Origin: Paramacrobiotus richtersi
Lineage: Eukaryota > Tardigrada > Eutardigrada > Parachela > Macrobiotidae
Length of the DNA: 22,442 nucleotides
Assembly (NCBI GenBank): GCA_034698045.1
Contig: JAQGAU010000952.1
Coordinates: 1 to 22,442 of the forward strand
Reading direction: 5' to 3'
Of the stretch, positions 1 to 7,849 are shown piece by piece. The notes beneath the pieces are model-generated. The model worked only from the letters and a program-made list of their open reading frames with translations. It was not told the origin of the DNA and searched no databases. The translations under genes and the position numbers were made by a program. The number at the start of each line of letters is the position of its first letter. Within the stretch, counting starts at the first letter, position 1.

Positions 1-1076
1 GTTTGTGTGAGGACTTCATTAGGTTGTGATGTCGACGCTTGGTTCTGCAGGGCACTCTGAACGGCCGCTTGGACAGCTGCGTGAAATTCATCGGAGTTGA
101 GCGCAATTGGCACTGCCGGCTTAGTGACCTTTACATCCTCCATTTCAGCATCGTCGTCAGCCTTACGCTTTAGTTGCGACTGAACGGCTAAAATAGAGTG
201 AGAATCGTCACTGCTTTGATCAACTTTTAACACCTTAAAGTTAGCCAACACAGCTTCAGGTGTCTGAGGGTCCAGCAGCGAGATATGATTCCGTAAATGA
301 TTATCAAGGCCATTCAACAAATAATGAACTTTCATTTCATCGGACATACCAGTTTCGACTTTACGACAAAGGTCAACGACTGCATAATAATACTCTACAA
401 GAGTTTCTGCAGCTTGTTTGAAACGACGGTTTGTCAGCTTTTCCTGATTAATCCACTTTTCGTCAGGTTTGACAAATTCGGCTATGAATGCATCTTTTAG
501 CACCTGCCAGGAAGCGAACGGCTTCTTTAACTGAAACCACTGTTTAGCCGCACCCACACACATATAAAAAGGAAACCGTTCTTTTTTAATAGTGTCGTTC
601 CAATTTGACATAGTAGCTGCTTCCTCAAATTCCTTTAACCACTCCCTAGCACTGCACTCGGAAGGTTTGAATTTATCAACACTATGGAGAGGACCACTCA
701 CCGGAGCGTCTGCCACAGCTTTTGCTAAACTACTGAAACCATCTGTTAGCGCTTTTATACTCGCTTCAGTCGCCATGTTCGACAATGGGTCAGATTCTTC
801 ACCTAACGCTACAAACGTCTGATCTAGCACTGATCGTTGAGATTCTGCGGGAACTGACGTAACTGCCGGCTTAGCTGCACCAAAAGGAAATTCAGCGTCG
901 CCTTTTGAACGTAACTTACGTCCGTCACTGGCTAATACGTCTGCGTCTGTATACGGAGTATTTGCTGGAAAAACAGTAGATTTACCGATCTCTGCTTTAT
1001 CAGTCTTTTTAGCTGCTTTTAACCCGGCTTCACTGTCAGATTTATCAACGGGCTTTTTAATCTTATCCTGTGACAT
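1..1076 (-). CDS. LTR retrotransposon Gag protein (partial, runs off the window)
   Basis: The minus strand is open for 358 codons from the ATG at 1076-1074 to the window edge, with no stop. The first 120 or so residues are Lys/Asp/Ser-rich and low complexity. A helical core then shows a spaced W/F pattern (REWLKEFEEA, GAAKQWFQL, SWQVLKDAFIAEF), followed by Arg-Phe-Lys and a helix ending near VHYLLNGL. This order matches the Retrotrans_gag region of Ty3/gypsy-type elements. Gag forms the cytoplasmic particle that packages the element's RNA. The tail at the edge is Gln/Ala/Ser-rich; any CCHC zinc knuckle and the protease/polymerase frame must lie outside the window. The frame is intact over all 1.07 kb, so the insertion is young or still active. 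The upstream LTR and primer-binding site on the same strand support the call. Confidence 0.85.
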   Translation of the reverse strand, partial: MSQDKIKKPVDKSDSEAGLKAAKKTDKAEIGKSTVFPANTPYTDADVLASDGRKLRSKGDAEFPFGAAKPAVTSVPAESQRSVLDQTFVALGEESDPLSNMATEASIKALTDGFSSLAKAVADAPVSGPLHSVDKFKPSECSAREWLKEFEEAATMSNWNDTIKKERFPFYMCVGAAKQWFQLKKPFASWQVLKDAFIAEFVKPDEKWINQEKLTNRRFKQAAETLVEYYYAVVDLCRKVETGMSDEMKVHYLLNGLDNHLRNHISLLDPQTPEAVLANFKVLKVDQSSDDSHSILAVQSQLKRKADDDAEMEDVKVTKPAVPIALNSDEFHAAVQAAVQSALQNQASTSQPNEVLTQ

Positions 1077-1099
1077 TAACAGAATAATATATTTAATAT

Positions 1100-1276
1100 T
1101 TAACCCAAAATTGCATTACACAGAACGCTACCCTGGGCCTGGTGCAGCATATAACCTAATACGCCGTTAGCCACCAGACTACCCGTCAATACAGCAGCGA
1201 GAACTTTAGTAGATAAGGGAAACAAGTTACACAGCGTCACAACCGGAGAAAATATGCACTTCAAACATAAACACAT
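1100..1276 (-). CDS. Small ORF in the retrotransposon leader (58 codons, hydrophobic)
   Basis: A 58-codon frame starts at the ATG at 1276-1274 and stops at TAA 1102-1100, just 5' of gag. Its middle is a run of small and hydrophobic residues (VLAAVLTGSLVANGVLGYML) that could span a membrane, with Cys residues at both ends. I do not recognise it. It overlaps no other convincing frame. It may be chance in a 430-bp leader, or an accessory product of the element. There is no evidence of expression. Confidence 0.25.
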   Translation of the reverse strand: MCLCLKCIFSPVVTLCNLFPLSTKVLAAVLTGSLVANGVLGYMLHQAQGSVLCNAILG

Positions 1277-1293
1277 TATGTTGACATATGCGG

Positions 1294-1410
1294 TTATTTA
1301 CCTCGCAACTTTTCCTCCAGTTGGTCAAAGCGCGTAACAATTTTATCCACCTTTTCGCAAGTTGTCTCGAACTCCAAACTAAAACTCTCCCCGGTATCTT
1401 CTTCACCCAT
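1294..1410 (-). CDS. Small acidic coiled-coil-like ORF in the retrotransposon leader (38 aa)
   Basis: A 38-codon frame from the ATG at 1410-1408 to TAA 1296-1294 begins MGEEDTGESF and ends in an amphipathic segment (KVDKIVTRFDQLEEKLR) with heptad-like hydrophobic spacing. A possible splice donor (G|GTAAAT) lies at its end, but joining it to the AG just inside gag does not keep the gag frame. It therefore reads as a separate upstream ORF rather than a gag exon. Function is unknown. Confidence 0.3.
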   Translation of the reverse strand: MGEEDTGESFSLEFETTCEKVDKIVTRFDQLEEKLRGK

Positions 1411-1488
1411 AGCAATACAATGAACAAACAGTTAACCAGATGACGATATACAAAAGGTCATAGATAAACTGTTATACAGGCGGATTAA

Positions 1489-1509
1489 CTTATCCACCCA
1501 GGAGCGCCA
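1489..1509 (-). promoter_or_regulatory. Retrotransposon primer-binding site
   Basis: On the minus strand the LTR ends ...TATATCA at 1510 and the next bases are TGGCGCTCCTGGGTGGAT. A TGG start directly after a terminal CA is the standard place for the sequence complementary to a tRNA 3' CCA end, where reverse transcription is primed. I did not assign the primer tRNA. Confidence 0.6.
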
Positions 1510-1963
1510 TGATATAAGAGCGAGGTTTAGCGGAAACAGAGTTGGTAGTTTTCTTGTTCAGGAGTTAACGGCGACTGATTGAGCACAAGCATCGAAAGAG
1601 TTCAAGAAAGCTAAAGAGCAATGAGAATAACATTATCGAACAAACGTGAGAAAATGTTATAAACATAGGAGTCATAAGGCACATGGTACACGGTACAATG
1701 TGGACATGTAAGTAACCGCTTACATGTAGACGTAAGTAACCTCTTACGTAACACAGCACATGCACCGTGCTGGCAGCTACGTTACATGCCAAGCACACGG
1801 AAGATGACTCGGTTTTTTCGCACCATAAATCGTCGTCATTGTGAGAAGTGTTGTTTAAAAATTCATATTTTATGGAATCTGTTGATAGTTGTTTACCACA
1901 CATAAAAAAAATTTATCACTCTTATTTATGTTAGTGTTAGACGCACTCTGAGTGACTATAACA
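1510..1963 (-). mobile_element. 5' LTR of the minus-strand retrotransposon (about 454 bp)
   Basis: Read on the minus strand the block opens TGTTATAGTC at 1963 and closes TATATCA at 1510, giving the usual TG...CA ends next to the primer-binding site. It holds AT-rich promoter-like sequence (ATAAAATATG near 1870) and two phased hairpins at 1706-1749. Only one LTR is in the window, so the outer end at 1963 is inferred from the TGTTA motif and has not been checked against the partner LTR. The inserted DNA abuts the LRR relic at 2114, suggesting that it landed in already duplicated cluster sequence. An ORF inside the LTR (1565-1903) is probably fortuitous. Confidence 0.6.
1706..1749. repeat. Two tandem hairpins within the LTR
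   Basis: CATGTAAG and CTTACATG flank a 6-nt loop (TAACCG). ACGTAAG and CTTACGT flank a second 6-nt loop (TAACCT). The units are near copies about 22 bp apart. This is a duplicated palindromic element in the LTR, which could be a factor-binding site or an RNA stem. Confidence 0.6.
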
Positions 1964-2113
1964 TCCAAACGGAGTCAATGTGCATTATCCACTGACGTTG
2001 CATATGGCCGCATCAGCCGGGACACCGGTTTCGGACCAGCAGCTATGGGCTTCCAGATTCCCCACAGTATTCGCCGGAAGCAAAAGCATTAACAATTATT
2101 GTTTCGCAGGTAG

Positions 2114-2136
2114 GTTCGAACTCTGGAAATGCATGA
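2114..2136 (+). pseudogene. Relic of the LRR-family terminal exon (copy 1)
   Basis: A TTGTTTCGCAG acceptor-like tract, then GTAG, then a 23-bp stretch encodes the family C-terminus (C)SNSGNA and a TGA, exactly as in the last exon of LRR1 and LRR2. The extra GTAG moves the usable AG four bases downstream. Sequence 3' of it to about 2330 resembles the flank of the second relic (4680-4860), including the CTGACTCCC and TCATAAA blocks. No exon 1 or exon 2 remains upstream; the retrotransposon LTR begins about 150 bp away. This is a 3'-end fragment only. Confidence 0.65.
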
Positions 2137-2336
2137 ACGGCAATTTCCAATGGATGGATCACATGCGACAAAAATACCATGTCAATGCATATGGCGAGCA
2201 TTTTAACGCGCATGATTTATGTTAACTGTCTGACGTATGCTATACGGCATAACCAGCATAGGCCGGAAAGCTGACTCCCACTCCGCTAGGAAATTCGCTC
2301 ATAAATGTAACCGGAAGGAAAGATATATGTAGGTCC

Positions 2337-2713
2337 TAAACTTACCATTAAACATGTAAACATTATCAACCGGTATATAGTTTGGGATAAGTACGCGAAC
2401 ACTAGTGTTAACGGAATAGTGTTCGGGTGAGACTGGACACCCGAGGGCTGTGGGTTGCAACAATGGAAACTCTGGCTGTCAATCTTTCTGGCGGACGTTT
2501 TCCCGTCCGGACGGTGTTAGCGGTTGCATACGTCTGTTTCCACGCACATCTGCTATAATCGCATTGTCAGAGTGAGGATCTTTCTGGAAACATCGTTTGC
2601 TAAGGTTAGAAATTGTTAAAACTCGACAAAGCCCAAATCAAAAATTTCTACACAGATTCTTCGCGTTGCACAGCCTTGATTAAAGGGATCGCAAGTTCGT
2701 TCGTTCGCAGACG
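2337..2713. other. Intergenic stretch without a recognisable gene
   Basis: I see no coding frame. The only structure is an 8-bp inverted repeat, GAACACTA...TAGTGTTC, near 2397-2424, and short GC-rich inverted motifs around 2500-2520. Most of it is 3' flank of the GPCR relic. Confidence 0.5.
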
Positions 2714-3782
2714 TTAATGGCACATTTCCGCTACGGATAGACGCAAACGAAACTGATTAGTCGCAGACGCAGCTGTCATCTGGAACTCGAAAGGATAAAT
2801 TTTGCTCCAGGAAACCATTCTTCGATTTTTCTCGAGCCAAATTCTTTTAGCTGCGCGGTATTCTCGGCTCATGGCAAAGAAGAACAACTGCAACACAAAG
2901 TGCTGCAAAAAGAACAGCTCCAGCTGCATGCGGCTAGCTGACCGGGTTAACAGCATAGCCCAACACCCACGTGGTCCGCACCCAAAGGGCCACCCGTGCT
3001 TCTTTTTTGAGGAGCGGATATAAGGTGTCTATGATAGGGGCTGGCAACAAGCATAAGCAGTACCATAAAAAAGAACATAACAGCACTTTTGCAGTGGTTA
3101 GTCTTCTCCGCATCGCCGCATTTCGCTCATTAGCCATACTCTGTCTGCCAGACACCAAGAACTGACGAATAAAAATAGACAAATTACTCCCGACTATGAC
3201 ATACGGAATCTAAGTATTCAGGGTACTAGCAATGGGCATTAGATTATTATCTAATACTTTCGAAACTCCGCAGGAACCAGTTGGAAACATTCCAAAGACA
3301 ACACCAGAGCCCGCATACAGTGGAATACATGTGATCAAGACAATAACCGACGGAGACACTACCATTACAGCGACACGGCGCGTTCTCTTAATGGTGCTAT
3401 AATAGTGTGGCACCACAATCGCGACAAAGCGATTCACAGCCAGCATGGCAGCCGTCAAACTGGAGATAAACTTAAAGGTCAATAGGATCAAATGGGCGCT
3501 TCTGCAGTGAAACAGGATGGGGTGTCCCTTCTGACTCATGAACAATGGAATATTGCTGACGAAATTCTCCACAATACACATGAAAAACTCGATGACTTCC
3601 ATATGTAAAATAAGCTTTCCACAACCGGTACTGAGCTTCTTTGAACTAGCCATCACGACCAGCAGGAAGCATATTAGTATTCCGCCAGTCATACCAATGG
3701 CGACAGTTGTGCCAAACCAAAGGTCAACCTTGGCTGGGCTTAACCTTGACGCGTTGAAGTTTATGCCCACCGAACGATTCAT
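2714..3782 (-). pseudogene. Rhodopsin-like (class A) GPCR, disrupted
   Basis: Seven hydrophobic segments can be followed on the minus strand from the probable start at 3782 (MNRSVG, two N-glycosylation sequons before TM1; another in-frame ATG lies at 3863). TM3 ends AVNRFVAIV, a DRY-box variant with Asn for Asp. Cys in HCRSAHL and in GSCGVSK can form the usual TM3-ECL2 bridge. TM6 reads FLWYCLCLLP, TM7 ends in Asn-Pro, and helix 8 resembles FAMSREYRAAKR. Two breaks exist: an in-frame TAG at 3212-3210 in the middle of TM5, and a frame change after the TM7 Asn-Pro. The second is cured by a possible 40-nt intron (2903-2942, GTCAGC...TTTTTGCAG). The TM5 stop could be hidden only by a 48-nt intron that would remove half of TM5, so a nonsense mutation is likelier. 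The ligand is unknown. Confidence 0.75.
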
Positions 3783-4199
3783 TGTATGTGATTTAAAGGT
3801 GTCGCAGATCTCGATATGACTTTTCTGGTCGCCAGTTGTGCAAGCAAGGAAACTGCGTCTCAAGAACCTACCTTTTTCGCCCCTAATACCTCCGCCGACT
3901 TGCTTTGATGCATGTGACGGTAACGCGAGCGCTGCTTGCTCACAGCATCAGATAATTGTTGCACATGCCAGTTTGACATTTCTTCTTCAATTTAGCAGCC
4001 AAATGGGAAGCCGTTGATTACTGTCTGCTTCCGGTATTTACAATCTACGGGGAACATAAGTAGTTTCAACATCTAATTGGACGCAGATACCGCTACCATG
4101 CATGCACGATCAATGAAAATGTTTTTTTTGTCCGTCCGTTGGTCACGGTGCCGGAAGCATTGCGTAATAACCCAAGCGAAGGTCTCGACGGTAAATTTT

Positions 4200-4262
4200 G
4201 CATTACTGACTTGTGAGCTTTGGTTTTGTGATACTTCTCTATGGCACTGCCCATAGTGATGT
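4200..4262 (-). pseudogene. Conserved spacer peptide segment, family C (copy 1)
   Basis: The minus strand reads NITMGSAIEKYHKTKAH within a 63-codon ORF (4093-4284). Closely related segments occur in the spacers at about 13985-14035 and 18292-18350, always antisense to, and 5' of, an LRR copy. I do not recognise a domain. It appears to be an exon remnant, or a small gene, carried along with the duplicated cassette. Confidence 0.4.
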
Positions 4263-4277
4263 TAGGGCCAGGTACGC

Positions 4278-4350
4278 TTTGCATACCGAACTTTTCTGGT
4301 CACTCTGAATACCAAACTTCATGCATACCGAACTTTTCTCTAGCCACTTT
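4278..4350. repeat. Imperfect direct repeats
   Basis: GCATACCGAACTTTTCT occurs twice (from about 4280 and about 4324), with shorter degenerate copies between and after (GAATACCAAACTT, GCACACCGAAG). They sit where the upstream part of the LRR relic's exon 2 should be. Confidence 0.5.
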
Positions 4351-4364
4351 GCACACCGAAGTGT

Positions 4365-4679
4365 CGCTCGGTGTGCGAAAATGGTTTCTGAAGGGAAACA
4401 TTCACTTCTCCTGCGGAGTACGGGACAAGGGGAGGATTAATTATGCCACAAAGAATATTGATATGGATATATACGCAAACTGTACGTGCTCTTAGTATTT
4501 GAATTATGTACTTACAATTAGTTACGGTTACTTTAGTTACGGTTACTTCGGTTACTTCGGTTACTTAGGTTACTTCGGTTAGTTACGGTTACTTCGGTTA
4601 GTTACGGTTACGGTTACTGCATTGTCCTGCTGAATTTTACAGTTATTGTTTCGCAGGTTCGAAGTCTGGAAACGAATGA
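4365..4679 (+). pseudogene. LRR-family relic: 3' part of exon 2 plus terminal exon (copy 2)
   Basis: 4365-4481 encodes the LRR C-cap end of the family: RKWFLKGNIHFSCGVRDKG, then NIDMDIYANC, which aligns with LRR2 and LRR3. At 4482 there is a conserved phase-1 donor (AACT|GTACGT). At 4657-4679, after TTGTTTCGCAG, lies the 23-bp terminal exon encoding (C)SKSGNE and a TGA. The signal-peptide exon and the LRR part of exon 2 are gone. The intervening intron has grown to 175 bp, against 62-79 bp in the other copies, through the minisatellite at 4519-4617. This is a decayed copy in the same orientation as LRR1. Confidence 0.8.
4519..4617. repeat. GGTTAC-based minisatellite
   Basis: About 100 bp are built from GGTTACTTC (9 bp) and GTTACGGTTAC-type units in irregular order. 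It lies inside the intron of the LRR relic. The units resemble a telomere-like G/T-rich repeat, but the array is short, interstitial and irregular. Confidence 0.8.
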
Positions 4680-5800
4680 ACGGTAATTCCCAATGAACGG
4701 CTCGCGTTGCGATAAAACTACCATTGGCAATGTCAAGCATGTTGTAGTGCGTAGGAAACATCATCCTTTCCGACGGCATAAATATCGCAGGGGAGGCCGA
4801 CTCCCGCTCGGCTCGGTAATTCTGTCATAAAATTAATAAATATAAACGGAAGATATGACTTACATATATCACAACCTTTAATTTTTTCTAGCGGTCCACT
4901 TATTTCTCGACACTAGACGTGTTAAAAAAAACACTAGCCATTATTGAAAGTTCCCATTATACACCACGCGTTTCTAATCTGCAAGTCAATGCTGACACCC
5001 TGGTAAAGAAACGAAGACGCCCACGGCTCTTCTTTAACAATTCGTAACTGACGCCCAAGAGCTACACACGTAGTTCTGGGTTTGCAATAAGTGCGCAAGC
5101 CATTATGTTAAACGCTCCTAAATCTGGTGGTGAGCATGTAGCAATTTTTATTCTGCACGCGCTATCAACAATACAAATTTATAAATATTCAGTTTTTTAA
5201 TGCTGAAAAGAACTTTCACTTCATACTAGAATAAAAAATTGCTGCACTCGCCGGGTTTTGCAGCGTTCGGTAGTATGGTTCGCGTATTCATTCCGAGCTC
5301 CGTGATAAAAATATGTACTTGTTAGTCATAAACAAAACATATACATAAAATAAACAACAGGCAGTGTGTGCGAATAAGCTTTGGTACGTTCCTAACTCAA
5401 AACTCAACCAAAAAAATTATTACATTCAAAAAATCCAAACATTTCCAATAGTCGCTTCTAAAGACTTTGGCTACTGCAGTATTATAATAGAAAGAAAAAC
5501 GTTCGGCTGCTTAAATAAGAGCGGAGCCTGTGCCACTGTGCACGTATTCGCAACGCATTGCTCTTATACATACTGGACTGGTTTATACCGTACACACACT
5601 GGCAGCACCTTCACTCCGTTAGTGGCAATGCGCTAGCGCGCCTATTTCTTTTCTGAATGTTCAAATTTTTGGAAGCTCGAGATTTTCCGTTTTAATTTAT
5701 AGATTCGTAAAATATTCCAAATCGGATTGTCTGTCACTGAGTGGTTCCTCATTGTCACCAGTAAGCAACAGCAAACGTTGGTTCGAGTTTCTCAAACGTC
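4680..5800. other. Intergenic stretch without a supported gene
   Basis: 4680-4860 is the 3' flank of LRR relic copy 2 and resembles 2137-2330. Beyond it the sequence is AT-rich with scattered short ORFs. The longest, at 5364-5636 on the plus strand, has no domain, signal or paralogue, and I do not call it. Confidence 0.5.
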
Positions 5801-5806
5801 ATATTG

Positions 5807-5812
5807 TATAAA
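5807..5812 (+). promoter_or_regulatory. TATA box of a promoter-like block
   Basis: TATAAA lies about 160 bp upstream of the ATG at 5972. An AATAAA-containing stretch at about 5932 sits between the two. TATA followed within about 125 bp by a poly(A) signal is also the layout of an LTR, but I could not find convincing LTR ends or a primer-binding site. Confidence 0.35.
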
Positions 5813-5971
5813 TGCCGTTCACATCGAACAGTACAAGTTTAAGTGGAGTAGTGTAGTGTAGTTCGGCATTCAGTTACAGTACACACACGACATACAGTAG
5901 TTTCACAGTTACGGGGCTGTAGTACTTCACAAAATAAATCTTCTTAGTGATACCGTAGGTTTTGTTTTGTC

Positions 5972-6091
5972 ATGCCACGCGCTTCCTGCAAAGAAAAGCA
6001 GGCAGGTGCGATCGCCGACAGGCAGGGTTCCAAAACGCTCATGCAGAACAGCTACGCTCCCACAGCAGCTAATATTCCGAAAGTTGAGAAA
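5972..6091 (+). CDS. Candidate first coding exon of an unknown gene
   Basis: Forty codons run from the ATG at 5972 (beginning MPRASCKEKQAG, basic and Gln/Ala-rich) to a good phase-0 donor, GAGAAA|GTACGT, at 6092. Without splicing the frame stops at 6184. No matching downstream exon is evident before LRR1 begins at 6591, so the gene may be truncated, or the exon may belong to a degraded mobile element whose promoter is the TATA block. No signal peptide or domain is visible. Confidence 0.25.
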
Positions 6092-6366
6092 GTACGTAGT
6101 TCAAGTGATAGTATGATGGGTGCGAATTTGCTGTTTTCCTATTATAAAGGTTATAAATTTTGGTACTGCCTAAATTACTGTTAACCGATAATATACAGAT
6201 CGTGGACGTTGATTCCGCATAGTTGTTGCCAACTTGCCAGCCAATCCATCCATTTCAACAGCCACAACAGGAGTAGATATCCAAGTTTTGCACATCATGC
6301 ATGTCCAATTTGCCACAAATGCAAAGCACTCACAATTCACTTCGATTTCTCTCCCGATAAGTGAAC

Positions 6367-6406
6367 AAATCAGATAATAGCGCATGAAAGCAGCTTAATC
6401 TGATTT
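6367..6406 (+). promoter_or_regulatory. Conserved promoter inverted repeat of LRR1
   Basis: AAATCAGAT and ATCTGATTT are separated by exactly 22 bp. The identical 9-22-9 arrangement sits upstream of LRR2 and LRR3, with CATGAAAG conserved inside the spacer. The left arm continues into a WGATAR match (AGATAA here, AGATAG in the others), which is a GATA-factor site. The element is 185 bp 5' of the ATG and is followed by a second conserved block, AAATTCTCGCTCGGTA. Confidence 0.7.
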
Positions 6407-6590
6407 CGGTAAATTCTCGCTCGGTATGTTGTTTGGTCGTGGCTCACCGGCACATTAAGCAAAGCGCTATATTAGCAATTATCATATGGCAACAATTCCT
6501 GCATGCCAATTCGCAAATTGCAGCTGCGTACATTAAACAGTACCGAACTTTCTCCTTCTGCGTTGCGAACAATACAGTTCAAACATCAAA

Positions 6591-7813
6591 ATGCGGCTGC
6601 TACTATTTGGCGCAATACTTACCACCCTTTCCATGTCTGGTTTTGAATGCGGCGAATCTCCTCAGATTCCTCACCCTACCTGCGAGTGGGCGCCCCATAT
6701 ACGTGCCATGGACTGCTGCAACGCAAACCTGACCATCCCGGACAACTTTAACGTCAGCTTACTGCCGCCTTCCCTTGGCAATCTCCACCTCGACTGTCCC
6801 GGTTCCAAAGGGAACCTTCACTGCAACGTTTTACGCAATGACTGCCAACCAATTCCCCTAGTTCAAGGGTTGCAGATTGTGACTCTCAGGGGTCTGCGGG
6901 CTGAAGACGAGGCGCAGCGCCCGCCGGTGGACAGGTTCCTGGTCAACAACAAACATCGGATTATTGTCTTGAGAATTATGTACAGTAAATTGCACTATCT
7001 CGATAAAGAGCTTTTTCGTGGATTTTGTGTGCTGAATTCTCTCCATTTGGCGCACAATGAGATACATTCAATTACAGTGGACACATTTGAAGGCTTCTAC
7101 GTGGGCGATAGCGGACTAGCCGAGATTGATTTAGATAATAACGCACTGGAACAGTTTGACTGGTCGGTTTTAGAACCAGTTAAAGTCAGTTTGGTACGCT
7201 TAATTACCTTTCCCACAGGGCGTGATAAAACGTTTCCGATGCTGTCGTTATGGTTCAGCTCAAAACATATCGTAAAGTATTGAGACTCCATAATGGACAT
7301 CGCTGTTGTATTTCTGTACTGGCATTTCATTTACAGTATTTTCCAGATGAGACTGCAAATGAGCGATCAAAAGCCCGGTCTCAGACTGTTGTACCGCAGC
7401 GGCCAAGAGTTTAATCTGAGCACTTTGGTGAATTTGTACCTTAACGGTAATTCACTAACAGACATTCCAAAAGAGATCCGGCAAAGCCTAGCTCCGAACA
7501 GGGCGCACGGGTATATCAAGTACGACTTCAAGGGAAACGATTTGTGCAATAAAACGGACTGCTCGTGCTGCGAAATAGAGGAACTCGTTCGGTGGATGAA
7601 AACGTTTTCTCAAGTAACTGACAGCGTTACCTTCTCTTGCACAGTACCGGATATTAGAAGGATTGTTATGCGTCTCGGACACTGGAATTATGCGGCGCGG
7701 AGTATTGACATGGATATCTACACAAACTGTACGACATGTGTCCGTGGCTTGTTCTGTGACTCTGTATTTGCAAATTTTTTTGTTTCGTAGGTTCCACCTC
7801 TGGAAATGCCTGA
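6591..7813 (+). CDS. LRR1: secreted leucine-rich-repeat protein (intact, 3 exons)
   Basis: Exons are 6591-7193, 7347-7728 and 7791-7813 (603+382+23 nt, 335 aa). Both introns are GT-AG and sit at the same positions in every paralogue. The protein opens with a signal peptide (MRLLLFGAILTTLS), then a Cys-containing N-cap with conserved sequons (NLTIPDNFNVS). LRR-type segments follow (LNSLHLAHNEI, LAEIDLDNNALEQF, LVNLYLNGNSLTDIP), and a Cys-rich LRR C-cap ends it (NDLCNKTDCSCCEIEELVRW ... FSC). The last exon adds only SxSGNA after the Cys split across the junction. LRR domains usually mediate protein binding, so an extracellular binding role is likely; the ligand is unknown. Relative to LRR2 and LRR3 it has an in-frame insertion of about seven residues after FSCTVPD and a shorter loop near residue 165. 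It is the only copy with all frames open. Confidence 0.85.
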
Positions 7814-7843
7814 GCTGCAGTTTTCAACGGATGCCTCCCATGA

Positions 7844-7849
7844 AATAAA
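7844..7849 (+). terminator. Poly(A) signal of LRR1
   Basis: AATAAA lies 31 bp after the LRR1 stop codon. A second AATAAA near 8011 could give a longer 3' end. Confidence 0.55.

Noticed and set aside
1565..1903. 112-codon ORF on the minus strand
   Set aside because: It lies wholly inside the inferred LTR and has low-complexity Cys/His-rich content without a domain.
2112..2124. GGTTCGAACTC resembles a tRNA B-box / T-arm (also GGTTCGAAGTC at 4657)
   Set aside because: There is no A-box or acceptor stem at tRNA spacing, and both matches are explained by the LRR terminal exon shared with three full copies.
3213..3258. 48-nt intron ending at the TM5 TAG of the GPCR
   Set aside because: Removing it would delete the first half of TM5 in a sequence that otherwise aligns as a normal helix, so a nonsense mutation is the simpler reading.
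4519..4617. Telomere or interstitial telomeric repeat
   Set aside because: Units are irregular (9-bp and shorter), the array is about 100 bp, and it sits within a gene relic's intron.
5364..5636. 90-codon ORF on the plus strand
   Set aside because: No signal peptide, domain, paralogue or convincing promoter; composition looks like random AT-rich sequence.
5731..5971. Second LTR-like block (TGTCAC... TATAAA ... AATAAA ... TGTCA)
   Set aside because: No primer-binding site starting TGG follows, no gag/pol frame is nearby and no partner repeat was found, so I kept only a weak promoter call.
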